From Dyadobacter chenwenxiniae (lineage in GTDB: Bacteria > Bacteroidota > Bacteroidia > Cytophagales > Spirosomataceae): a stretch of 64,000 nucleotides of DNA. Both the position numbers and the translations under genes were made by a program. The stretch is taken from contig NZ_CP094997.1 in assembly GCF_022869785.1 (NCBI RefSeq), positions 1,364,001-1,428,000 on the forward strand, written 5' to 3'. Below are positions 53,482-61,779 of this stretch, in pieces (position 1 is the stretch's first letter; every line of letters starts with the position of its first letter). The notes under the pieces are model-generated. The model was given only the letters and a program-made list of their open reading frames with translations, searched no databases and was not told the origin of the DNA.

Positions 53482-55002
53482 ATGAGTTTGATAAACATTA
53501 CGATTATTGGGGGCGGAGCGTGTGGCATATCTGCATTCATTGAGCTTTTTCTTCAATTGCGCATCGCAAAAAGTCACGAAAATGTCAGCATAACAATCAT
53601 CGAAGAAAACCAGGAAGTTGGGAAAGGGCTTGCCTTCGGTACGAAGCAACCGGGTCATATTCTCAACACCCAAGCCGATTTGATGGGAATTCATTTCACG
53701 GAACCGCAACATTTCAGCGATTGGCTGATCGAGCACGATGCACGGATAGGCAGCGAAGTGGTTGATAACCAAGGTGAGAATAAAGCTTTCACAACCAGGC
53801 GGTTATATGGAGATTATCTGAAAGAACAATTTGAGCATTATTTTGAACTGGCCAAAAAAGAAGGCATGCGCGTGGAGGTGATCCGGGCGAGTGCCATCAA
53901 AATAGCCAAGATGACAGCCGGTTTCGATGTGCATTTATCAGGAAATAAAAAGCACGCGTGCAACTATCTGGTGCTGGCGCCGGGCACACCGGTTGCGAAT
54001 AACTATCCGGAATTAGAAGACAATAAGCATTATTTCGGCTCCCCCTGGCCATCGACGCCCCTTTTGGAAAACATTCCCAAAGATGCGGATGTGGCCATTC
54101 TGGGTTCAAGCCTAAGTGCCATCGATGCATTGATGACGCTGGCCGATAATGCTTACACAGGAAAAATCACATGCTACTCTCTTGACGGGCTTATGCCCCG
54201 TGTGCAGTCAGATGAACATGAAAGGATCGAATGCAAGTTTTTGACACTCAAAAAACTGCACGAAATCCAGCGGAATGAGCTGAGAAATCCGACTATTAAG
54301 GAAATCTTCCGTCTTTTCATACAGGAAGCGGAAGCATACGCCGATGGGGCAATTGATTGGAAAGCCACAAAAAGAATGGGAAAGCCCGCCGATCAGCTCC
54401 TTGCGGAAGACATTGAAATTGCCAGGAAAGGCGGTGACGCACTGGTGAATATTCCTTATTCGCTCCGGTATGAGAGTTCGGAGATGTGGAAATGGCTGGA
54501 TGAATCGGAGAAACTTAAATTTAAAAAATGGCTGGGTCCTTACTGGGCCGTAAATCGCCATTGTATGCCGCTTGTGAACGCGGAAAGGGTCCGCAAGCTT
54601 TTTGAAACGAAGCAACTTAGCGTGGTGCCGCGTTTGAAAGAAGTGGTCTTTGATGAAAATAAAAACGGGTTTGTGCTGACTTGCGAGGACGGACAGGAGT
54701 CCGTTGAAAAATATCTTATTAACGCAACGGGGCCAGCTTCTTCCGTCAAAATGATGAAGTCGGAGCTGATGCAGAACCTGGCGAAGGATAATTTAATTGA
54801 AGCCGAGAATGCTGGCGGGATCAAGATCAACACCGAAACAATGCAGGTGATCGCAGGTAAAAAAGCTTACCCCAACTTCTATGCGGTCGGGCATATTACG
54901 AATGGCCTGCTGCTCGATGTGAACGCGGTTTGGTTTAATGTAAAAATGATCGGCAATTTATCTCGTCACCTTATCAGTCAGATCATTGGAAACCCTTCTT
55001 AA
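53482..55002 (+). CDS. FAD/NAD(P)-binding oxidoreductase (NAD_binding_9 type)
   Basis: A 506-residue cytosolic flavoprotein. The N-terminal dinucleotide fold is ITIIGGGACGISAF, followed by IIEENQEVGKGLAFGT and HILNTQADLMGIH. A second dinucleotide-type motif is VAILGSSLSAIDALMTLAD near residue 210, and the C-terminus has LINATGP and FYAVGHITNGLLLDV. The family contains uncharacterised oxidoreductases acting on small molecules. It overlaps by 17 bases an AEC carrier, suggesting that the enzyme and carrier handle the same compound. Confidence 0.85.
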   Translation: MSLINITIIGGGACGISAFIELFLQLRIAKSHENVSITIIEENQEVGKGLAFGTKQPGHILNTQADLMGIHFTEPQHFSDWLIEHDARIGSEVVDNQGENKAFTTRRLYGDYLKEQFEHYFELAKKEGMRVEVIRASAIKIAKMTAGFDVHLSGNKKHACNYLVLAPGTPVANNYPELEDNKHYFGSPWPSTPLLENIPKDADVAILGSSLSAIDALMTLADNAYTGKITCYSLDGLMPRVQSDEHERIECKFLTLKKLHEIQRNELRNPTIKEIFRLFIQEAEAYADGAIDWKATKRMGKPADQLLAEDIEIARKGGDALVNIPYSLRYESSEMWKWLDESEKLKFKKWLGPYWAVNRHCMPLVNAERVRKLFETKQLSVVPRLKEVVFDENKNGFVLTCEDGQESVEKYLINATGPASSVKMMKSELMQNLAKDNLIEAENAGGIKINTETMQVIAGKKAYPNFYAVGHITNGLLLDVNAVWFNVKMIGNLSRHLISQIIGNPS

Positions 55003-55900
55003 ACTCTACGGGGAGCTTTTGCCGGTAATGGCATTTATCCCAGCCGGCTATCTGATCAGCAAGAAATTCGATTTCAACTCAGATTATGTGAGCAAGCCGC
55101 TGATCAATGTGCTTTTGCCCTTGCTTGTCTTTACCAACATGCTCGATGCGGAAGCATCCAAGCTGGTCGTCCTGCCGATATTGACTTTTTTGCTGGCATT
55201 AGGGATGAACTTTGCAGCCAAACTGGTACAGAACAAACTTGCTTCCGAAACAGATCCCCTGTTATTGCGCAGCTCTTTTTCATTTTTCAACATTGCATTT
55301 TTCGGCATTCCAACGGTTACTGCCCTGTTTGGAGAGGACAAGGTTAGTGTGCTGATATGCATTTACCTGGGCTCAGCTTTGTATGGCGATACGATCGGTT
55401 ACTATCAGGTTGCGAAGACCAAATTTCCTGCTAAGAAAGCATTCAGGGAAATGTTGAGCATCCCGTTTCTTTATGTTTTTGTTGCCGGCATCATCTGTAA
55501 GGTAGCCGGGTTAGAAACGCCGGAAGTGGTGAAGCCTGCGCTTGGTGTTGTTAGCTTCGCCGTGTCCGCAGCGGGAATGATGATCGTTGGTTGTCAGCTG
55601 GCCAATGTCGATTTTAAGCACATTAAAATACCGTATTTTTCAAAATTGCTCGGCTTCCGCACATTCGCGGCGGCTGTTATCCTGGCCGTAATTGCATTTG
55701 CCGCATCTTTTATTGCCAAGGATTTGGAGGAAGAAGATTATAAGATGCTGGCCCTGGTTCCACTTTTTCCGGTTGCAGCGAATGTGACTGTATTTGCGGC
55801 CTTCCTCAAAGCGGATGAAGAACAGTCTTCTATTCTGGTATTTCTGTCCATGTTGCTGTCCGTTGTGCTTGTCTCAATAGCAACTTTTTTCCTGCAATAA
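54986..55900 (+). CDS. AEC (auxin efflux carrier) family transporter
   Basis: A 304-residue inner-membrane protein with ten predicted helices in two repeats. Family marks are VMAFIPAGYLISKKF at the start, VSKPLINVLLPLLVFTNM, FFNIAFFGIPTVTALFG and AAGMMIVGCQLANVDFK (some cut). AEC carriers move organic acids such as malate or malonate. It probably starts at TTG 54986 inside the preceding gene; ATG 55028 would begin directly at the first helix. Its substrate is likely linked to the upstream FAD protein. Confidence 0.85.
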   Translation: METLLKLYGELLPVMAFIPAGYLISKKFDFNSDYVSKPLINVLLPLLVFTNMLDAEASKLVVLPILTFLLALGMNFAAKLVQNKLASETDPLLLRSSFSFFNIAFFGIPTVTALFGEDKVSVLICIYLGSALYGDTIGYYQVAKTKFPAKKAFREMLSIPFLYVFVAGIICKVAGLETPEVVKPALGVVSFAVSAAGMMIVGCQLANVDFKHIKIPYFSKLLGFRTFAAAVILAVIAFAASFIAKDLEEEDYKMLALVPLFPVAANVTVFAAFLKADEEQSSILVFLSMLLSVVLVSIATFFLQ

Positions 55901-56040
55901 CTTCGAAAGAGGCATGCTCATTAAAGTCGACGCAAGACGAGATGCTCGCATCCCGACATTGGCAATGCACTTATAATCCCATAAATTGGGCCGCAAAAAG
56001 CAACTTACCACATTGTCTGTTCCTAAATCCTCAAACTGCA

Positions 56041-58197
56041 ATGAATAAACTCAGTTCCAAAAACATTTTTCATTTCGTGTTGGTCATACTGTGTGCCTGT
56101 AATGGTATTCACGCTCAGGAGAAACCAGTCTATACGCAATATGTAAACACATTCATAGGGACCGCGCCACTAACGGATCCTAAAATACTGGGTTATGAAT
56201 TGCCGGATGGCTGGCGCTCCTGGGCAGGGCTTACATTTCCGGGAAGTTCGCTGCCCAATGCTATGGTACAGCTAAGCCCGATGACAGAATATGGCTCCGG
56301 CGCGGGTTATGAATATGAAGATTCGCTGATCCTGGGTTTTACGCATACCAACAAAGGACATTGGAATTTATGCAACATTCCGGTCTTACCGTTATCCAAT
56401 CCGGGTGCCAAATTCGGTTCGCGGTTTAGCCATAAAAATGAAAGTGCATCGCCAGGTTTTTATCAGGTGTATCTGGATGATTATAAGGTCAATGTAAAGC
56501 TTACATCCACACTGCGGGCCGGGTTTCACCAGTATGAATACAAAAACAACAAAGGAAGGCAAATCCTTTTCGACCTGGCAAAGGCCAATAACAAAATCGC
56601 CAACTGGAACATTGAAAAGGTGGGTGACAATGTGGTGCAGGGTTACCAGCAAACGGGAGAAAAAATTTATTTCTATGCCAGTCTGAATACTAACATTGCC
56701 AGGCTTGAAGAAAAAGAAGAAGGTGCGGGGAGCGGTTATGCAATCGTGCATTTGGCCGATGGTAACGGGCCTGTGGAGCTTAAAATTGGCATTTCGTTTG
56801 TCAGTGTAGCCAATGCGAAGGAAAATTTAGAAAAAGAAATTGGTAACAAAACTTTTGACCGGATCCGGAACGAAGCAACCGGCAAATGGGAAAAGCTGCT
56901 GTCCTCGATCCAGGTGAAGGGCGGAACCGGCAAGCAAAAGCAAATGCTGTATTCTTGTTTGTACCGCTCATTTCTCTGGCCAGCATTGCGCAGCGATGTA
57001 AACGGAGAATTCACGGATGCACAAAAGAATGTTACAAAAACCGGCTTCGACTATTACACAGAACCTTCGTTATGGGACACTTACAGAAATAAAGATGTGC
57101 TGCTCGGGCTGATTTCTCCCCAGGTGACGCTGGATGTGATCAAATCCATGAGGGATGTGGGCGATAAAAGCGGTTTTATTCCGACATTCTTTCACGGGGA
57201 TCATGGCGCTTCTTCCATTGCCGGGGCCTACCTGCGCGGAATCAGCGATTTTGATATCAAAGGCACTTATGAAATATTACTGAAAAATGCCAATGTGGAA
57301 GGCGGCGCGCGTCCTTATATTAAAGAATACAAAGCGCTGGGTTTCATTCCTGATCCTGATATTGCGAATCCCGAAGTGGAAACGAAAGCTGCCGCGGGCG
57401 TATCCAAAACATTGGAATATGCTTATGACGATTATTCTGTTGCACAAATTGCGAAAAGTCTTGGTGATACAGCCAATTACAGGATGCTCATGGCGCGGTC
57501 TAATAACTACAAAAATATGTTTGATCCCTCAACGAGGTTTATGCGTGGAAAATTGGCGAATGGCGACTGGATTAAGCCATTTGACCCGCAATATCCCTAT
57601 TATGAATACATGTACCGGGAAGCGAATGCATGGCAGGTTTCCTTCTTTGCACCGCACGATATGCCGGGTCTGATCGCATTGTATGGAGGCCCGGCCGGTT
57701 TTGAATCGAAGCTGGACTCGCTGTTTACAGTTCCCTGGAACCCGAAGCACATTGCCCGGAATGTGGAAACGATGGTCGGGCAATATTGCCATGGCAACCA
57801 GCCCGACCATGAGGCGCCATTTTCTTACCATTTTATAGGCAAGCCCGAAAAATCGCAGGCGCAGCTGGACAACATTCTCAACAATCTGTACGGAATTGGA
57901 GACAATGGCCTTGCGCTGTGCGGGATGGACGATGCGGGTGAAATGTCCGCGTGGTATGTATTTACATCGCTCGGCTTATATCCGTTTTCGGCCACAGACC
58001 CTGAGTATCTGGTGACGGTCCCGCTTTTTGACGAGGTCAAATGGCGAACAAGTAACGGAAAAGTCATTACTGTCAAAAAGCCGGGCAATGGCAGGGCATT
58101 GACTACTATTAAAGTGAACGGGAAGGAAATGAAGGGCTATCATGTTCCTCATGAGCTATTTAAACATGGTGGTGAAATTGAAATTTTGACAAGGTGA
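56041..58197 (+). CDS. GH92 alpha-mannosidase
   Basis: A 718-residue exported glycosidase (signal peptide ending GIHAQ). It has the N-terminal beta-sandwich (VNTFIGTAPL, FPGSSLPNAMVQLSP, LGFTHTNKG) and the catalytic (alpha/alpha)6 barrel (SLWDTYRNKDVLLGLISP, FFHGDHGASSI, GNQPDHEAPFSYHFIG, GMDDAGEMSAWYVFTSLGLYP; each partly given). GH92 enzymes trim alpha-mannose from N-glycans using calcium. It stands alone; the 140 bases before it hold no clear promoter. ATG at 56041 starts the signal peptide. Confidence 0.93.
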   Translation: MNKLSSKNIFHFVLVILCACNGIHAQEKPVYTQYVNTFIGTAPLTDPKILGYELPDGWRSWAGLTFPGSSLPNAMVQLSPMTEYGSGAGYEYEDSLILGFTHTNKGHWNLCNIPVLPLSNPGAKFGSRFSHKNESASPGFYQVYLDDYKVNVKLTSTLRAGFHQYEYKNNKGRQILFDLAKANNKIANWNIEKVGDNVVQGYQQTGEKIYFYASLNTNIARLEEKEEGAGSGYAIVHLADGNGPVELKIGISFVSVANAKENLEKEIGNKTFDRIRNEATGKWEKLLSSIQVKGGTGKQKQMLYSCLYRSFLWPALRSDVNGEFTDAQKNVTKTGFDYYTEPSLWDTYRNKDVLLGLISPQVTLDVIKSMRDVGDKSGFIPTFFHGDHGASSIAGAYLRGISDFDIKGTYEILLKNANVEGGARPYIKEYKALGFIPDPDIANPEVETKAAAGVSKTLEYAYDDYSVAQIAKSLGDTANYRMLMARSNNYKNMFDPSTRFMRGKLANGDWIKPFDPQYPYYEYMYREANAWQVSFFAPHDMPGLIALYGGPAGFESKLDSLFTVPWNPKHIARNVETMVGQYCHGNQPDHEAPFSYHFIGKPEKSQAQLDNILNNLYGIGDNGLALCGMDDAGEMSAWYVFTSLGLYPFSATDPEYLVTVPLFDEVKWRTSNGKVITVKKPGNGRALTTIKVNGKEMKGYHVPHELFKHGGEIEILTR

Positions 58198-58207
58198 TAT
58201 TACCCTG

Positions 58208-59482
58208 TTATGCTTTTGCATTAGGCTCCTGTTTGGCCTGAAAGCGGATCCTTACGAGCGTTCCGGTTTCAGGCCTGCTTTCAATATCCATAGTCGCTTT
58301 CATCAGTTCGCAGATTTTTTTGACAATGAAAAGGCCTAGTCCTTCACTTTCTTTTAAATCCTCATTCTTATCGGAAACTGTCGGCGCCGGTTTCTCTACC
58401 GGCACCTGCTTGTGAATGGCTGTGGTGTGGGAAGCCGGTTTGAGCTGACCTACAAACAATCCTGTCGGCGTATCTTCCTGAAAGCCAGGGCCCGTATCCT
58501 GAATGCTCAAAACCCAGCGGGAATCATTCTCATTTGTCCAGCTTACGTATATGCCACCCTTTTCCGTGTATTTTAGTGCGTTATATAACAGATTTTGTAA
58601 AATGCGCTGGATCTGGACCTTGTCGCTCATTATTTCCAGTTTTTCAGGGCCTTCGGCGGTAAGCGTCAGTTTGCGCATTTCGGCTACCGGCCTCGCATTT
58701 TCCACCACTTCCCTGATCAATGCGCTGACATTCAATTGCTTGATTTCCAGCGTCTCCTGGCCGGCCTCTATGCGGGCGTAATCGGTTAATTGCAGGAGCA
58801 TATCACGGACCGACGCCAGGTTGCGGTTGATAATGGTCATCAATTCCGATCGCTCTTTTTCGGATGAAGGCGTCTGCGAAAGCTGCGAGGCCATTAACAT
58901 CACACTGAAGCTGGATCGCAGATCATGTGAGCTGTGCCGTAAATGTTCATTCCTTTCCTTGCTCATCTGGTATAATTGATCCAGGGCAGCCTGCAGACTG
59001 GCTGCTTGTTCCGCCGCCGCTGTCTGCCGGAGCTCGTGGTAATACAAAACACTCCCCCGGCTCGCTTCTGAATACAGCCTGTTCAGCTCGCGGTAAACGT
59101 GCGACGCATTTTCGGTGTCCATTTTTGTATAATCCGGATCAAAACCCGACACCTCATGAATCAGGATCGCGAAAAGGTGCTCCAATTCGATCATCAATTC
59201 CTGCAGTGAATAACCGCTTTGCCAGCGGTGAAGCCCGTGCTGGCTTGAGACCTCGACCGGGTCATTGGAAGGTTTCATTAGTTTCAGGCTGTGGTCGAGA
59301 ATGTCGAGCAACACCGGGACCTGGTCGTTGAATTCTTCTCTTGAAAAACTGCTTTTCCTGCTGAGCAAGGGATCTGCATCGCACCTTTCGCGCCATTTGT
59401 TCAGCAGCACTTCCCTGCGCGTGCGCAGAAAGGCGGCCAGTTCGCCAGCCTGCACAAGTTTTTCAGATTTATGTTTTGCCAT
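58208..59482 (-). CDS. Sensor histidine kinase with RsbRD-like N-terminus
   Basis: A 424-residue soluble kinase. Residues 10-130 are all helical and resemble the RsbR-type N-terminal sensor (W30, HRWQSGYSLQELMIELEHL). A short coiled coil leads to HSSHDLRSSF with phosphoacceptor His186. The ATPase domain has LLYNALKYTEKGG, DTGPGFQ and EGLGLFIVKKI. The lid between the last two is about 20 residues longer than usual and rich in Pro/Lys/Glu. No response regulator is adjacent. ATG at 59482 gives the compact N-terminus. Confidence 0.88.
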   Translation of the reverse strand: MAKHKSEKLVQAGELAAFLRTRREVLLNKWRERCDADPLLSRKSSFSREEFNDQVPVLLDILDHSLKLMKPSNDPVEVSSQHGLHRWQSGYSLQELMIELEHLFAILIHEVSGFDPDYTKMDTENASHVYRELNRLYSEASRGSVLYYHELRQTAAAEQAASLQAALDQLYQMSKERNEHLRHSSHDLRSSFSVMLMASQLSQTPSSEKERSELMTIINRNLASVRDMLLQLTDYARIEAGQETLEIKQLNVSALIREVVENARPVAEMRKLTLTAEGPEKLEIMSDKVQIQRILQNLLYNALKYTEKGGIYVSWTNENDSRWVLSIQDTGPGFQEDTPTGLFVGQLKPASHTTAIHKQVPVEKPAPTVSDKNEDLKESEGLGLFIVKKICELMKATMDIESRPETGTLVRIRFQAKQEPNAKA

Positions 59483-59576
59483 AGTTGGGTTTATATTTTT
59501 CGAAAACAGCCTTTCAGCGCTTTCAGCAAATACCATACCCGATTTTAGCTACATCAAGGCTATCCTTACAACTTTT

Positions 59577-59963
59577 TCATCCAACCTGCCTTACGTCAAG
59601 AACCTGGAATTTCTTCATGCCCGCGGGCACTTTCCACTCCACGGTTTCTCCCTTGCAAAGCCCGATCAAAGCAGCACCCATGGGCGTCAGGACGGAGATT
59701 TTTTTCTGTTTAATGTCTGCAAAAGCGGGCATAACAATGGAAAATTCCATTTCTTTATTGGTCGTCAGCTCCCGAACTTTAACCTCTGAATTCAAGCGGA
59801 TGCTGTCTGGCGGCAACTCGTCGTTTTCAACCACAATGGCCCTGTTCAGCTCGTAGGAAAGTGACATTTCGTTCGCATTGGTGCTGCTGAAATTTTCTGC
59901 AAACTGCTTTAACATGCGAAAATCATCTTCTCCAAGTATTACATGATTTCTTAGCGTATTCAT
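59577..59963 (-). CDS. GreA/GreB/Rnk-type transcription factor
   Basis: A 128-residue cytosolic protein. Its C-terminal half is the FKBP-like GreA/GreB domain: VKVRELTTNKEMEFSIVMP, ISVLTPMGAALIGLCKG and VEWKVPAGMKKFQVLDV. The N-terminal coiled coil is too short for a full Gre factor, so it is closer to Rnk, which binds RNA polymerase without transcript cleavage. It is a separate small unit between the kinase and the DUF932-like gene. Confidence 0.88.
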   Translation of the reverse strand: MNTLRNHVILGEDDFRMLKQFAENFSSTNANEMSLSYELNRAIVVENDELPPDSIRLNSEVKVRELTTNKEMEFSIVMPAFADIKQKKISVLTPMGAALIGLCKGETVEWKVPAGMKKFQVLDVRQVG

Positions 59964-60017
59964 AATTGTGTATTTAAAAGTTAGATCGGAATGCTGTTCC
60001 GCGTTCCGATTTTGCCC

Positions 60018-60968
60018 TTATGTAAAAGAGCTGGCCGCCAGTTGATGAAAAACCCTTTCATCCAGCTTGTAGCGGTCATTTAGCGTGAGGCTGCTGCGCG
60101 CATTAAAAAGTGCATGGTTCACCGCATTGTACATCAGCCAGTAGGAGGGGCTCGCCCCTAAAATTCGCTCTTCGAGCCGAAGCCTTTCCTGCGCCTGCTT
60201 GGCCAGTTGAACGGGAATAGGCAGTCTTTTCAACATGCCTTCATCTGCCTTCGTCATTGTGCGCTGTTGCAGGTGCTCGTAAATTGTAGCTGTCAGCGTC
60301 GGCCGTGCTTTCTTCTGACCAGCGAGCATTTCGAAAAGCTGAGCCTGAAAAAGCTCTGGTGTCAGCCGGCTGTGATGAATTTTCCGCAACTCCTGCGTGC
60401 TCTTAACAGGCTGCTTTTTATCCTTTATTTTCGGTTTGTCTTCCAGCCAGTGTTGGTAGTCGGGCAGTTTGCCAAAGGAATCAGCCCAGCCCATGAGGCC
60501 GTTCTGGCAAATTGCCCTGTACATGCTCGTTCCGGGCTTATTGCCTCCGCTTGCCATTGCTGTAAATGTTTGTCCCTGAATGGTTAGCGGCGTTTTTCCA
60601 TTATAACTATTGGTCACGATCATACTGCGTTGCAGGCTTTCGCTGCCAATGGATAATCCGTCGGAAAGAATGATGCTGATGCTGAATTCGCCCGTGCTCG
60701 TGTATTTGATCTGGACCGTATAATTTTTACCAAACACCTTGTCGATCACTTCTCTGATCCAGATATTGGGAATAATGGTATAGTCCGCGCTCTGGATGCC
60801 GAAAATGGTTTTTCTTCCCCCCAGGGGTTCACCCACAATCAGTTGCTGGCGGTCCGTTGCGATAATATCGTAATCGGGCAAAAGGTCAGTAAGCCAGACA
60901 GGATTAATAGGATAACAAATGTCATCCCAGTCATTTGTCAGAACCGGTTGCGCACTAATATAAGTCAT
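60018..60968 (-). CDS. DUF932-like (phage/plasmid-type) protein
   Basis: A 316-residue soluble protein. The middle part, with IVTNSYNGKTPLTIQGQTF and SMYRAICQNGLMGWADS, resembles the core of DUF932 proteins, which are found mainly on plasmids, phages and integrative elements and have no known function. The C-terminal third is helical and basic. No integrase, repeat or other element gene lies nearby, so it may be a domesticated copy. The assignment rests on motif resemblance only. Confidence 0.6.
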   Translation of the reverse strand: MTYISAQPVLTNDWDDICYPINPVWLTDLLPDYDIIATDRQQLIVGEPLGGRKTIFGIQSADYTIIPNIWIREVIDKVFGKNYTVQIKYTSTGEFSISIILSDGLSIGSESLQRSMIVTNSYNGKTPLTIQGQTFTAMASGGNKPGTSMYRAICQNGLMGWADSFGKLPDYQHWLEDKPKIKDKKQPVKSTQELRKIHHSRLTPELFQAQLFEMLAGQKKARPTLTATIYEHLQQRTMTKADEGMLKRLPIPVQLAKQAQERLRLEERILGASPSYWLMYNAVNHALFNARSSLTLNDRYKLDERVFHQLAASSFT

Positions 60969-61079
60969 CGTTCATTTTTATTTTTACAGTTGTAAATTTA
61001 CGATCATATTCTTTCAAAACAAAATTTAAGTGCTTAATGAGCGCAGGCCTTAATTGCCGGCCTGGAATGATGTTTTTAT

Positions 61080-61652
61080 TCAAGATCGCTTTTTTCGCAG
61101 CTCACTCAAATACTCGGGCGTAAAACCCAGGTAGGACGCTATCAAATATTGCGGCACGCGTTGCACGAACTGCGGGTAGTTTTCGACAAAGTTCTGATAC
61201 AGCTTTTCGCGGGACAGATCGTGGTGAAACTTCATCCGCACCTGCGCTGCCCCATAGCCCCGCTGATAAACAAACCGGAAATATCTTTCCAGCTTAGGTA
61301 ACTGTTCCAGAAGTCTTTCCTGATTCTTCACATCAATGACCAGCAACTCCGAATTTTCAACAGCCTGAATGGTGAAACCGGTGTTTTGCTGCAATGTAAA
61401 TGCTGAAAAGTCTGTAAGCCACCAGTTTTCAAGGGCAAACTGAATGGTTTGTTCGATCCCTTTTTCGCTCAGGTGAAACATGCGGATGCAGCCTTCCACA
61501 ACGAAGAAAAGCGCGGAACAAGGATTTCCGGCCTCCACCAGGTTTTGCTTCTTCTTCGCACGGACAGATTGAAAAAATGATAATATCAATGCTTCCTCTT
61601 CCGGTGCCACCTGCACTTGCTTGCTGATGTGTTCGATAAGCGGATGTCTCAT
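61080..61652 (-). CDS. Crp/Fnr family transcriptional regulator
   Basis: A 190-residue one-component regulator. The cyclic-nucleotide-binding fold is at about 25-120 (LVEAGNPCSALFFVVEGCIRMF), and the C-terminal helix-turn-helix region is VQRVPQYLIASYLGFTPEYLS. The DNA-recognition helix is close to that of the gene at 43733 but the ligand pocket differs. It is divergent from the amylase gene across 127 bases that carry a doubled palindrome, so it may control that gene. Confidence 0.9.
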   Translation of the reverse strand: MRHPLIEHISKQVQVAPEEEALILSFFQSVRAKKKQNLVEAGNPCSALFFVVEGCIRMFHLSEKGIEQTIQFALENWWLTDFSAFTLQQNTGFTIQAVENSELLVIDVKNQERLLEQLPKLERYFRFVYQRGYGAAQVRMKFHHDLSREKLYQNFVENYPQFVQRVPQYLIASYLGFTPEYLSELRKKRS

Positions 61653-61703
61653 GGCTGGCGTGGATCGGGATCACTGGTGGCGAATTTAGTGAATGTTGGT
61701 TTA

Positions 61704-61750
61704 ATGCAGCTGCGCCGGTATGGTTATTTATGCTTAGCATGCAGCTGCAT
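61704..61750. promoter_or_regulatory. Doubled palindromic operator candidate (ATGCAGCTGCAT)
   Basis: A perfect 12-base palindrome, ATGCAGCTGCAT, is at 61739-61750. Its first ten bases recur at 61704-61713, 35 bases away. The pair lies between the divergent Crp-like and amylase genes, fitting cooperative binding of a dimeric regulator. Confidence 0.5.
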
Positions 61751-61779
61751 TTAACCCCGCAGCACTTCATTGACAGTTT

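Noticed and set aside
55942..56040. Upstream start for the GH92 gene
   Set aside because: The added 33 residues do not form a signal peptide, whereas the ATG at 56041 does.
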